Origin: JAJRRH01 sp047638815
GTDB lineage: Bacteria > Bacteroidota > Bacteroidia > Flavobacteriales_D > JABDKJ01
Direction of reading: 5' to 3'
Assembly (NCBI GenBank): GCA_047638815.1
Contig: JBLIMR010000040.1
Span: 1-25,965, forward strand
DNA: 25,965 bases
A program made the position numbers and the translations under genes. Shown here in pieces: positions 1 through 7,646 of the stretch. Every line of letters begins with the position of its first letter. The first letter of the stretch is position 1. The notes under the pieces are model-generated. The model saw only the letters and a program-made list of their open reading frames with translations. It did not search any database and was not told the origin of the DNA.

Positions 1-209
1 AATGCATCATAATCGATGCTGCTAAATTCTTTCGAGTAACTAAAGCCATCACCCATAGGATCAGACTTAGCAGAATTTTGACGAAGAATATTTAACTTAA
101 GTTGATTTGGCCACCAATCTCTATTGGAAGTACCACCACCAGCGCTATTCTTTTGAGCGCCTCCCATGAAAGGACATTTACTTATATCTCCACCGTTATT
201 ATTATCCAT
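1..209 (-). CDS. katG: Catalase-peroxidase KatG, N-terminal fragment (runs off left edge)
   Basis: The reverse strand from an ATG at 209 encodes 69 residues that stay open to the window edge. They contain the typical KatG opening: a Cys-Pro-Phe-Met-Gly segment near residue 12, a Gly-rich stretch, the NRDWWPNQL motif near residues 29-37, and LRQNSAKSDPMG around residues 42-53. KatG is a haem enzyme of about 720-750 residues that removes hydrogen peroxide by catalase and peroxidase reactions. Only the N-terminal tenth is visible, so the haem-binding and Met-Tyr-Trp crosslink residues cannot be checked. The family call rests on this conserved leader, which is distinctive. No signal peptide is seen, consistent with a cytoplasmic enzyme. 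Confidence 0.9.
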   Translation of the reverse strand, partial: MDNNNGGDISKCPFMGGAQKNSAGGGTSNRDWWPNQLKLNILRQNSAKSDPMGDGFSYSKEFSSIDYDA

Positions 210-731
210 AGTTAAGTTTTATTTTCAAAATTACGAACACCAAAAATACCGATTTGTTTATTTTCATACTGCCTTTTTATTCAGATTTAAATAAAGATTT
301 TCTAACAAGATTTTAAGTCTGGATTATTGAAGGAGTTGAACACATTATATTCAAACAAAGCGGTCATTGAGAGCGAAATGAAATGAAGCGAAGAATCTCG
401 GTTAGCTTATCGGACCAGGTGATTTATATTTTCCTTCACGCACCCACTTGCCCTCAAGGGCACCATCGCTTCATCAGGGTATGGCTAAAAAAAAGATGTC
501 AATCTGAATGGAGCGCAGCATAATGAAGAATCTACTTCTAAATTATCGGGCTACATTTTATGGAACATTCGTAAATTTATTACTGCCCTATTTTTAGTGC
601 GAGATTCTTCGGTCGTGCCTCCCTCTGAATGACGGCTTCTATTAAGCAGCAATACCTTTGATTCAAATTCCAAACTATATTAATCCTCGTACACTATCTT
701 TAACCCGAATGAAATTGCCATCCCTTGATAC
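210..731. other. Intergenic gap between divergent katG and isochorismatase genes
   Basis: This 522-base gap holds no convincing reading frame. The left part (210-350) is AT-rich and should carry the katG promoter. The middle (363-633) is occupied by an inverted-repeat element described separately. The right part (about 640-731) leads to the isochorismatase-like gene. I did not find a confident promoter or terminator in it. Confidence 0.6.
363..633. repeat. Imperfect inverted-repeat element (REP/MITE-like)
   Basis: The left arm at 363-400 begins GTCATTGAGAGCGA and ends GAAGAATCTCG. The right arm at 600-633 reads CGAGATTCTTC at its inner end and CTGAATGAC at its outer end, so it is roughly the reverse complement of the left arm. 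A further copy in left-arm orientation lies at about 498-533 (starts GTCAATCTGAATGGAGCG, ends GAAGAATCT). Repeats of the form GTCATTCTGAGC...GAAGAATCTCG are common dispersed palindromic elements between genes of Bacteroidota. No coding capacity is seen inside. Function is unknown; a small non-autonomous repeat is the best description. Confidence 0.6.
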
Positions 732-1280
732 ATGAAGAAGAATAAAGCACTACTGATCATCGATATGCAAAAAGGTTCTTTCACAGCCAAAACTTCTCGT
801 TTTGATACTGAGGGAGTAGTGAATAGATTGAATCAACTTTCAGAAATATTCCGAAATGAAAATTCACCGGTTATCTACGTTCAGCACGATGGCACTGGTT
901 CAGGAGAGTTTGAGAAAAACGCTACTGATTGGTCTCTACTAGATGATCTTCATGTTGAACCCACAGACATTATGATTGATAAATATGCCAACGATGTATT
1001 TTACAATTCGAAGCTGGAATCCATACTCTCTGAATTAGAAACGAGCGAAGTCTATATTACTGGTTGTGCCACTGATTTTTGTGTAGAAGCAACAGTACAA
1101 TCAGCTTTGGCCAAAGACTTTACCATTACCGTAGTCGCTGATGGACATACCACTGGCGAAAGACCGCACCTATCCGCTGTGCAAGTTATTGAACATTATA
1201 ACTGGGCATGGCAAAACATGATCCCAACGAAAGGAACCATTAGCGTTAGAACTTTTCAAGAAATAAAAAGCAATAACTAA
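732..1280 (+). CDS. Isochorismatase-family cysteine hydrolase
   Basis: This 182-residue protein has the length and motifs of the isochorismatase-like hydrolase superfamily. Asp11 lies in the first strand (LLIIDMQ), Lys84 sits mid-protein, and the nucleophile is Cys117 in GCATDFCVEAT. Together these form the family's Asp-Lys-Cys triad. Members hydrolyse small amides or the vinyl ether of isochorismate (nicotinamidases, ureidoacrylate or biuret amidases), and the substrate cannot be predicted from these motifs. There is no signal peptide, so it should be cytoplasmic. The rlmF gene follows about 50 bases downstream on the same strand, so co-transcription is possible, but the two functions are unrelated. 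Confidence 0.9.
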   Translation: MKKNKALLIIDMQKGSFTAKTSRFDTEGVVNRLNQLSEIFRNENSPVIYVQHDGTGSGEFEKNATDWSLLDDLHVEPTDIMIDKYANDVFYNSKLESILSELETSEVYITGCATDFCVEATVQSALAKDFTITVVADGHTTGERPHLSAVQVIEHYNWAWQNMIPTKGTISVRTFQEIKSNN

Positions 1281-1331
1281 AGGATTCCTGTTTGGCTCGA
1301 TGCCTTACCTTTGGCTAAAATTAATTCCGCC

Positions 1332-2297
1332 ATGTCTACAGAACCTAACCAGCTTATTAAAACAAGATTGCACATTCGCAATCGAAACAGAGAAAGGTAC
1401 GATCTGGAAGCACTGCTGAAAGTCAATCCGGAATTACAAGATTATATTAAACCCAACAAACGCGGGGAAGACTCTGTCGATTTTTCGGATCCTAAGTCTG
1501 TGAAAGTTCTTAATAGAGCGCTACTAAATCAATACTACGGCATCAAATCATGGGAATTTCCTAACGCGAATCTCTGTCCTCCAATTCCGGGACGAGCGGA
1601 TTATTTGCACTATGCCGCAGATCTCTTGGCGGAAAATAACGCAGGTGAAATTCCGAAAGGAAACATGATTAAATGTCTGGATATTGGTGTTGGAGCAAGT
1701 TGTATATATCCTATTATCGGTGTTACTGAGTATGATTGGGACTTTATAGGCTCTGACATTGATCCCAAATCGATCGAATCTGCGGATGAAATTGTCAAAT
1801 CAAATCCTACGTTGAAAGACAAGGTATCTCATGTGCTGCAAAAAGACCAAGACAAAATATTTGATGGTGTCATAGGGAATGAAGACAAAACGGATATCGT
1901 AATCTGCAATCCTCCCTTCCACTCCACTGCCAGTGAAGCGAAGAAAGTCTCAAAACGAAAAGTTAGAAATCTTACAGGTAAAAAACTGGGCAATCTAACA
2001 TTAAACTTTTCGGGGAAACCTGGAGAGTTGGTTTATCCAGGTGGCGAGTATGGTTTTATTCAAAATATGATCACACAGAGTGCCAATCATGCTGGAAACG
2101 TATTATGGTTCACAACGCTAGTATCAAAGCAAGCCAACCTTAGAGGAATATACAAATCACTAGACAACATCGGGGCTAAAAAAGTAGAAACAATCCCAAT
2201 GGGTACAGGAAACAAATCCTCAAGAATCGTAGCATGGACTTTTCTCTCAAAACAAGAGCAAAGAGAATGGCGTGATGAAAGATGGAGTGAGGTTTAA
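1332..2297 (+). CDS. rlmF: 23S rRNA (adenine-1618-N6)-methyltransferase RlmF
   Basis: The 321-residue protein matches RlmF (YbiN), the SAM-dependent enzyme that methylates N6 of A1618 in 23S rRNA. Visible marks are the N-terminal HIRNRNRERYD segment, the SAM-binding motif DIGVGAS near residues 117-123, an acidic strand end (GSDID) and the catalytic NPPFH motif at residues 193-197, typical of N6-adenine methyltransferases. The frame can be extended to a TTG at 1311, but the ATG at 1332 places the conserved region at the usual distance from the N-terminus, so I prefer it. No Shine-Dalgarno sequence is visible, which is usual in this phylum. It is a single-domain cytoplasmic enzyme. Confidence 0.93.
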   Translation: MSTEPNQLIKTRLHIRNRNRERYDLEALLKVNPELQDYIKPNKRGEDSVDFSDPKSVKVLNRALLNQYYGIKSWEFPNANLCPPIPGRADYLHYAADLLAENNAGEIPKGNMIKCLDIGVGASCIYPIIGVTEYDWDFIGSDIDPKSIESADEIVKSNPTLKDKVSHVLQKDQDKIFDGVIGNEDKTDIVICNPPFHSTASEAKKVSKRKVRNLTGKKLGNLTLNFSGKPGELVYPGGEYGFIQNMITQSANHAGNVLWFTTLVSKQANLRGIYKSLDNIGAKKVETIPMGTGNKSSRIVAWTFLSKQEQREWRDERWSEV

Positions 2298-2354
2298 TTA
2301 CGAATGACGAATCGGGGAATTACGAATTGTTGGATGCGGTTTGTGTTTAAAAGG

Positions 2355-2400
2355 GTCATTCTGAGATAGGCTCGACTGTATGAATCTGTTGAGGCTTTCT
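2355..2400 (+). repeat. Degenerate copy of the GTCATTCTGAG repeat
   Basis: In the gap between convergent rlmF and the helicase gene, 2355-2387 begins GTCATTCTGAG and contains GAATCT about 20 bases later. It resembles the arm sequence of the 363-633 element but is diverged and lacks a clear partner arm. It may be a remnant of the same repeat family. Confidence 0.35.
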
Positions 2401-2507
2401 TGGTGAAGAAAATTGGCAGTGCCCGATGTCCTTTAGACTTCAAATTTTCAAATTCCCTATTCCAAATTCTTTTACTATTCTATAATCTATATACCGTCCG
2501 AATGATG

Positions 2508-3845
2508 CTATACCTCTCTAACCCTTACCTTCTTCTTCTTCAGTCTCATGTTATTCACCTTTGGGATCAATTCTGCGATGGCTGATTTTTTGACAGAAAC
2601 AAAAACACAATCCGTCTTGAGTTCTATCACTCCTAATTCATCCTTTTGTAAATCACCTTGCTTGAAGAATAATCCCGCAACATCTCCTTTGGAAATTTTA
2701 TCTTTTCTTCCCCCGGAAATAAACAAGGTACTCCATTCAGATCTTGATGGCAAATCAGCTTTGGTCAATTTTTCTTCAGGAATATCTCCAATAAAATCAG
2801 GCAATTCCTCCTTGTTGTAATGTAGCACATATGCAGTTCCATTGCTATTCATTCTGGCAGTTCGACCATTTCGATGTGTAAATTCTTCACTTCTTGTCGG
2901 CAGATGATAGTGAACAATAAACTTTAACTCAGGAACATCAATACCTCTTGCTGCCAAATCCGTTGACAATAATATTTTATGTGTTCCATTGCGAAACTTA
3001 ATCAAAGCTCTTTCTCTATCAATTTGTTCCATACCACCATGGAAGGAACCATGAGATATTCCATGATCAGATAAGAAATCACTCACACGCTCAATGGAAT
3101 CTCTGAAATTACAAAATATGATGCCATTGCTATTTCCAACATGAGCCAGTAAATCTAATAACGTATCAAGCTTGTCTGCTTTTGGAGACAATACTTTTTT
3201 GATAGATAACTGCGTCAGTCCGTCTCCCGAATAATCAATAACTTGCAGGTCTTTCAATTGAACAAAAGATGGCACTTTTACCCCTTGAGTTGCAGAAGTA
3301 AGAACTTTCTTTTCAATATTTGGTAAAAAGTCAAGGATCTGCATCATTTCCACTTCGAAGCCAACTTCCAATGATTTGTCAAATTCATCCAAGACCAATG
3401 TCTTTATCTCCTCCACAGAAAAGTTCTGACGCCTAAGATGATCCGCAACTCTTCCAGGAGTACCAATAAGTATTGCCGGGCGATGTTTTATCTCCTCTCT
3501 GTCTTTAGCTCCAGCACGTCCACCATACACAGCATTGATCTTAAATCCCGTACCCATCTCACGAGCAACTTGCTCTATCTGGATGGCCAATTCTCTTGAT
3601 GGGACAATGATAACGGCTTGTATCTCATTTGAGTTTTTATCTAATGCGGAGATCAATGGCAGCAGAAAACCAAGTGTTTTACCCGTTCCTGTTGGAGATA
3701 AGAGCATGATTTCGTCATGCTTTTCCATTTTATCCAAGCACTCAACTTGCATAGGGTTAAGCTGTTCTATCCCTAATTTGGCTAATATGGCTTCTTGACT
3801 TTTTATTGATTTGGACATTTTGCGAAGGTACTCTCCCACATTCAT
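2508..3845 (-). CDS. DEAD-box ATP-dependent RNA helicase with C-terminal DbpA-type RNA-binding domain
   Basis: All core motifs are present in order in this 445-residue protein: Q motif (Gln33), motif I SPTGTGKT (50-57), Ia PSREL, Ib TPGR, motif II DEFD (153-156) instead of DEAD, motif III SAT (184-186), motif V STDLAARGID, and motif VI HRNGRTAR (324-331). The last ~70 residues (from RKDKISKGD to the basic KKKKVRVREV end) resemble the DbpA RNA-binding domain, which in E. coli targets 23S rRNA helix 92. A role in large-subunit assembly is therefore plausible. The start at 3845 gives a short leader; Met10 (3818) is an alternative. The gene converges on rlmF, leaving about 210 bases between the stops. 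Confidence 0.93.
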   Translation of the reverse strand: MNVGEYLRKMSKSIKSQEAILAKLGIEQLNPMQVECLDKMEKHDEIMLLSPTGTGKTLGFLLPLISALDKNSNEIQAVIIVPSRELAIQIEQVAREMGTGFKINAVYGGRAGAKDREEIKHRPAILIGTPGRVADHLRRQNFSVEEIKTLVLDEFDKSLEVGFEVEMMQILDFLPNIEKKVLTSATQGVKVPSFVQLKDLQVIDYSGDGLTQLSIKKVLSPKADKLDTLLDLLAHVGNSNGIIFCNFRDSIERVSDFLSDHGISHGSFHGGMEQIDRERALIKFRNGTHKILLSTDLAARGIDVPELKFIVHYHLPTRSEEFTHRNGRTARMNSNGTAYVLHYNKEELPDFIGDIPEEKLTKADLPSRSEWSTLFISGGRKDKISKGDVAGLFFKQGDLQKDELGVIELKTDCVFVSVKKSAIAELIPKVNNMRLKKKKVRVREV

Positions 3846-3965
3846 TTTTTCTTATAAAAAATGATGTCTAGCAAATAACAATAGGATTGGTTCTTTTCAC
3901 TCAAGTTACTGATCTTTTTTTAGAGCGCTAAAAAGGATAGGCCGCTTGTATTTACAGACACTCCA

Positions 3966-4973
3966 ATGGCAAAAAGAAAAATGAATCCAATCCTTCTTAT
4001 AATCCTACTTTTTTTAATCAGCGGCTGCCAGGGACAAAACGAGCAAAACATGAGCACTAAAAACAATCTTCTTTTATGTGATCCAGAGGAAGCAGCATGC
4101 GAAGTTCCTGATAATACAAAAACCAAAACTATAACACCTGAAGAATTTTTTGATCGTCCCATAAAAATCGTTTATTATACCGATCCCATCTGTTCTTCAT
4201 GTTGGGGAGTAGAGCCTCAATTGAGAAAGTTGAAAATGGAATATGGTCATATTGTTGAGATTCAATACCACATGGGCGGACTGCTTCCCGACTGGAGTTA
4301 TAATAGCGGAGCCATCAGCGAGCCATCTGATGTTGCTCACCATTGGGACGAGTTTAGTCTAGATTACAAAATGCCTATTAATGGAGATATTTGGCTGGAA
4401 GATCCATTGGATTCATCCTACCCTCCTTCTATTGCTTTTAAAGCGGCCCAGCTTCAAGATGAGAAAAAGGCCATTGAATTCATGAGGCTTTTAAGAGTAA
4501 TGGTCTTTTTGGAGAAAACTAATATTACCAAATGGGATGTCATGGCGGATACTGCGGAAAAAACAGGTCTAGATGTCAAAATGCTAAAATTGCATTACAA
4601 CAATCAAGCAAAAACTTTGTTCCAAGCTGATTTAGATAATGGCCGTCAACTTGGCGTCAGAGGGTTCCCAACTTTTATTATGTCGAACGGGAAAGGTGTT
4701 CAGGAGACTGTATATGGCTAAAAACCATACTCTGCTTTTGAAAGTACGATCAACAAGTTGTATCCTGAGGCACAGAAAAAAGATTACTTTAAAAATTGGA
4801 ATGATCTGTTCGGAAAATATCAAACTCTGACAACGAGGGAATTCTCAGAATTAAGTGGCAAGACAAATGAGGTCTCTCAAGTTGAACTTTCGAAACTTTT
4901 TGAAGAAAAAAAAGTAAATAAGCTTACAACCAAGAAGGGTCCTCTTTGGATCCGTATAGATGCAGTTCGCTAG
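3966..4973 (+). pseudogene. DsbA-family (FrnE/SpxH-like) lipoprotein interrupted by one in-frame UAA
   Basis: The first 251 codons encode a lipoprotein signal peptide with a lipobox ending LISGC (Cys21) and a thioredoxin-fold oxidoreductase. The active site is Cys76-Ser-Ser-Cys79 (TDPICSSCWG), a HMGGLLPDW segment follows, and a cis-proline motif lies at Pro235 (GFPTF). TAA at 4719-4721 stops this frame after VYG. The same frame then continues without shift as KPYSAFEST and runs to a TAG at 4971-4973. In DsbA-like proteins of this family a Tyr or Phe normally sits exactly there (VYGYxPY), so a single substitution explains the break. The truncated product would keep CxxC and cis-Pro but lose the last ~83 residues. 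It could be a pseudogene, or a strain- or assembly-specific nonsense change. Confidence 0.82.
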
Positions 4974-5008
4974 GTACAGTAATTCTATCTTCAAACAACA
5001 ACAAATTA

Positions 5009-5395
5009 ATGCGAGCATTTAAAACCCTATCCGACTTAAATGAACAGCAGAAAGCGAAATATAAAATTGCTATTTCGACTGCATTTCCTAGAATAATTTT
5101 AGAACCTGAAGTAATTAAAAAGTACTGGAATCGATTGGAATAATATTTTCCAGACACTCAAGCATTACTATTGGACCGCAACGAAAAAATTATTGGTTTT
5201 ATGAATATGATTCCATTCTACTGGGATCAGACCTTGATCGATCTCCCTGATAATGGCTGGGATTGGATGTTACAAAAGGGTGTTGAAGATTATGAAAGCA
5301 ACATAAAACCAAACACCATTGGTGGATTACAAATTATAATTCCAACAGAATACCAAAGTAAAGGACACAGTGAAATGATTATTAATATTCCTATG
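5009..5395 (+). pseudogene. GNAT-type acetyltransferase remnant with in-frame UAA and missing 3' half
   Basis: From the ATG at 5009 the frame reads MRAFKTLSDLNEQQ and continues to YWNRLE, then hits TAA at 5141-5143. The same frame resumes at once with YFPDTQALLLDRNEK and IPFYWDQ, then NGWDWMLQKGVEDYE and IPTEYQSKGHSEM. This reads as one continuous protein of a GNAT-like family in which a Glu codon (GAA) has become TAA. After about 5385 the reading becomes an unlike hydrophobic string, while the opposite strand there carries a protein-like frame (5400-5528). The original gene, expected to be longer, is thus cut off at a junction near 5385-5400. It lies 35 bases after the broken DsbA-like gene. 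Family assignment is from memory of similar sequences and is moderate. Confidence 0.65.
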
Positions 5396-5399
5396 CTTA

Positions 5400-5528
5400 T
5401 CATAATTCTTCTAGTATTTCCAACCATAGTGGCTCCGTTAGTGTTAACTCTGATAACTCAGGTAAAAAGCCGTTGTATAGTCCTCTGGCCTGTATAGCCT
5501 TTCTTAGTTTATTGATTTGATCTGTCAT
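5400..5528 (-). CDS. Short orphan reading frame, 42 residues, possible gene fragment
   Basis: On the reverse strand an ATG at 5528 opens a 42-codon frame (MTDQINKLRKAIQARG..., ending WLEILEEL) that stops with TGA at 5400-5402. The composition is protein-like (amphipathic, balanced charge) and it coincides with the point where the acetyltransferase remnant on the other strand loses sense. I do not recognise the family. It may be the 5' end of a gene truncated by the same rearrangement, or a genuine small protein. Several stop codons follow directly in the same frame. Confidence 0.35.
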   Translation of the reverse strand: MTDQINKLRKAIQARGLYNGFLPELSELTLTEPLWLEILEEL

Positions 5529-5994
5529 AATTTAGTGAATACTTTCTTATTATCTCTTCCTCCTCCCCGTTCCAAACATCGCAGAATACAGAGAAGAGAA
5601 TATTTGGATCTGTTATGGTTAGTGACGTAAGTTAATTGTGTAATTGATTGGATAGAACACCAAAAACGGCAGTAATAAATATTAAAAAAAAGGAGGTCCT
5701 ACAATTGTAGAGCCTCAAAAAACATTAAATAACGGCACTCCTTATCTAGAATTTCCACAGACTTGCCAGAAAGAAACATGATATTTTCAATCCGGTCATT
5801 CCTTATTACCTAATTATATCATGTAAATATATTCATGGCCGAAATGAAACGATACCATATTCGAACAAATAATTAGCTCAAAAAAGTCAATTCTAAAATT
5901 GATTGTTGTCATATGGTATTCTACAGATTAACATTAGATCAATATTGAAACATAAGTGCAATCTGTTATTTGACGACAATGGCATTAAAATTAC
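5529..5994. other. Non-coding stretch downstream of the AraC-type gene
   Basis: No credible coding frame is present on either strand. It contains a strong hairpin with a T-tract in the reverse orientation (5684-5716) and a 9-base inverted repeat, ATACCATAT at 5852-5860 and ATATGGTAT at 5912-5920, separated by 51 bases. The rest is AT-rich and unremarkable. It acts at least as the 3' region of the reverse-strand AraC gene. Confidence 0.5.
5684..5716 (-). terminator. Rho-independent terminator, reverse strand
   Basis: Bases 5693-5716 form a hairpin: GAGG (5693-5696) pairs with CCTC (5713-5716) and CTAC (5699-5702) pairs with GTAG (5707-5710) around an AATT loop, with one G-T pair and one mismatch between the two stems. 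Read on the reverse strand it is followed by eight T residues (5684-5691). It lies about 280 bases downstream of the AraC gene stop and could end that transcript or a small RNA within the gap. On the plus strand no T-run follows. Confidence 0.6.
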
Positions 5995-7002
5995 TTAAGA
6001 TGATTTTTTTTTAAATTGACTAGGTAACATGCCATACCTTTTTTTGAATATTTTTGAAAAGTTACTTCTACTGGATACACCAACTTTATAGCAGACTTCG
6101 GACACGTTCAAATCGGTTGTACTTAGTAGTAGTTTAGCTTGGCCCATTCGAACATTCGAAATATAATGTCCTACTGTATCTCCATAAAGAAATTTCACAC
6201 CAACTTGCAGTTTTTTTACACTCATTCCATAGTGTTTACTTATTTTTGGAACAGTCAAAATTGTTTCTAAGTTACAGAGTACATAAGGGCCTAAGGAAGT
6301 TATTGTGGATAGTTCGACCTTACTTAGGCTATGCTTCGAGCTGATTTCCTCAATATCTTTATTATACGCTTTGATCTGTGATGCAAACAGATTAAGAACA
6401 GCGCCTTCTGTAAGAAGCCCTCCCACTAAATCAATATTTTTGTTCGCACATACTATCGAAGCGTACTTTTCTGATTGAATGTCAATGTTTCCTCGATGTC
6501 TAAAAGGAAGTTTTGTTGAGATGTTTAGGAATATCTCTCCAACATTTGAATATATTCTTTTCGCATTTCTTATGTTCAAACTTGCTAATAACTGTAAATC
6601 AACTAATACTACAGCTAGTTGAAGCTCAACGTTTTCAGGAAAGGTTATTTGCGCTGAAGTCTTGGCACTACCTTTAACAATCATATTTTGATTTTGCAGA
6701 ATCTTGGCGAATTCTTCTTTCTTACCGAAACGGTGAAGAAAATGACCTTTTACGTTGTAACAGAAATAATACGGACCATCATCCCCTAAATCCAAGTCAA
6801 CCCTAAAATCAGAGTAAAAAGTAATGTTATACACCCATACAGTTAATCCATCAAATAGGCGGTATGAACTAATAAACCCCTTTGCTTTTTCGTTATCCAT
6901 GTTAATGGTGGACGCGTCATTTTCTTCATCTAACTCCGCATCGAAGTACCTGGCCATCTCCTTTACATGGTTTGAGCGGGGGTCTTCTTCAAGGTTCAGC
7001 AT
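5995..7002 (-). CDS. AraC-family transcriptional regulator
   Basis: The 335-residue protein ends in a typical AraC/XylS double helix-turn-helix of about 100 residues. It includes the second-HTH signature VSEVCYKVGVSSRSNFSKIF followed by KRYGMLPSQFK, the usual G-x-x-P-S-x-F ending. The N-terminal ~230 residues show no motif I recognise and probably sense a ligand. Layout and size resemble the PchR-like AraC proteins common in Bacteroidota. There is no signal peptide or membrane segment. The gene stands alone on the reverse strand, with a 209-base upstream region toward the isomerase gene. Its target is unknown; neighbours give no clear hint because the flanking genes are damaged. Confidence 0.88.
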   Translation of the reverse strand: MLNLEEDPRSNHVKEMARYFDAELDEENDASTINMDNEKAKGFISSYRLFDGLTVWVYNITFYSDFRVDLDLGDDGPYYFCYNVKGHFLHRFGKKEEFAKILQNQNMIVKGSAKTSAQITFPENVELQLAVVLVDLQLLASLNIRNAKRIYSNVGEIFLNISTKLPFRHRGNIDIQSEKYASIVCANKNIDLVGGLLTEGAVLNLFASQIKAYNKDIEEISSKHSLSKVELSTITSLGPYVLCNLETILTVPKISKHYGMSVKKLQVGVKFLYGDTVGHYISNVRMGQAKLLLSTTDLNVSEVCYKVGVSSRSNFSKIFKKRYGMLPSQFKKKSS

Positions 7003-7211
7003 ATGGTGATATTGTAGGTTGTTAAACGCTTTATCTGTAAAGTTAATGTAATAATTGAAAAAAATCCTCTGAGATCAACACTATGTAACATTAATTTACC
7101 TCTTCTATTCCAGCTCTTGTTATATTGACTTGACTGATTTTATTACTTATCCCAATGGTTAAAACTTATTCTTTACAGAGTCTAATATTACAATATAGAC
7201 TTAATCGAATG

Positions 7212-7556
7212 TTACACCATTGATTTATTACAATACGTTGCTTTTTCAAAATCCCTGATATTGATAGAAATTATCGAAACATCCGGGAACATTAATTTCG
7301 GTTGTGTTACTACTTTCTCTGAAAGATTCTTTTTTTCAGCATTGGTTCTTCCCTCCATAATATTAGCAAAAACATGAATGAAATCATTTTTAGTATCTCC
7401 GATATTATAATATGTAAAAGGATTGATTCTAATTTTAATATCTCCTTTACCAAAAAGATCAGTTGATTCTGCTGCATCATACACCTTTTGAATTATTTCA
7501 TTTGGTGATTTTAATTTTATAATATTTTCAGAGCAGTCAATTACAAAATGTGGGAT
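7212..7556 (-). CDS. 5-carboxymethyl-2-hydroxymuconate isomerase-like protein with AUC at the start position
   Basis: The reverse-strand frame encodes a CHMI/tautomerase-type protein: PHFVIDCSENI, then GDIKIRINPF and FIHVFANIMEGR, ending IRDFEKATYCNKSMV. In this superfamily the N-terminal proline exposed after Met removal is the general base. Here that proline codon (7553-7551) is preceded by ATC (7556-7554), not ATG, and a TAA lies two codons further upstream, so no normal start exists for the full 114-residue protein. The first alternative, GTG at 7484, gives 90 residues without the catalytic proline. Either ATG has mutated to ATC, making a silent or weakly expressed gene, or a very rare AUC start is used. 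The homology itself is clear. CHMI acts in homoprotocatechuate breakdown, but no other genes of that pathway are seen nearby. Confidence 0.7.
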   Translation of the reverse strand: MPHFVIDCSENIIKLKSPNEIIQKVYDAAESTDLFGKGDIKIRINPFTYYNIGDTKNDFIHVFANIMEGRTNAEKKNLSEKVVTQPKLMFPDVSIISINIRDFEKATYCNKSMV

Positions 7557-7646
7557 AAGTTATTTATTGATTTTGGGATTGGTTTAAATCTAGTGTTTTC
7601 TACTTAGATAACACCCGTTAATTACGGCAATTGAAGTAGTCAATTT

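Noticed and set aside
3535..4162. Open frames opposite the helicase and the DsbA-like lipoprotein
   Set aside because: Both overlap well-supported genes on the opposite strand and show no domain of their own.
4719..4721. Selenocysteine or pyrrolysine recoding at the DsbA-like stop
   Set aside because: The codon is UAA, not UGA or UAG, it is not at the active-site cysteines, and no recoding hairpin is evident just downstream.
5852..5920. CRISPR or attachment-site interpretation of the 9-base inverted repeat
   Set aside because: There is only one pair of short arms, no repeated spacer pattern, and no integrase, tRNA or cas gene nearby.
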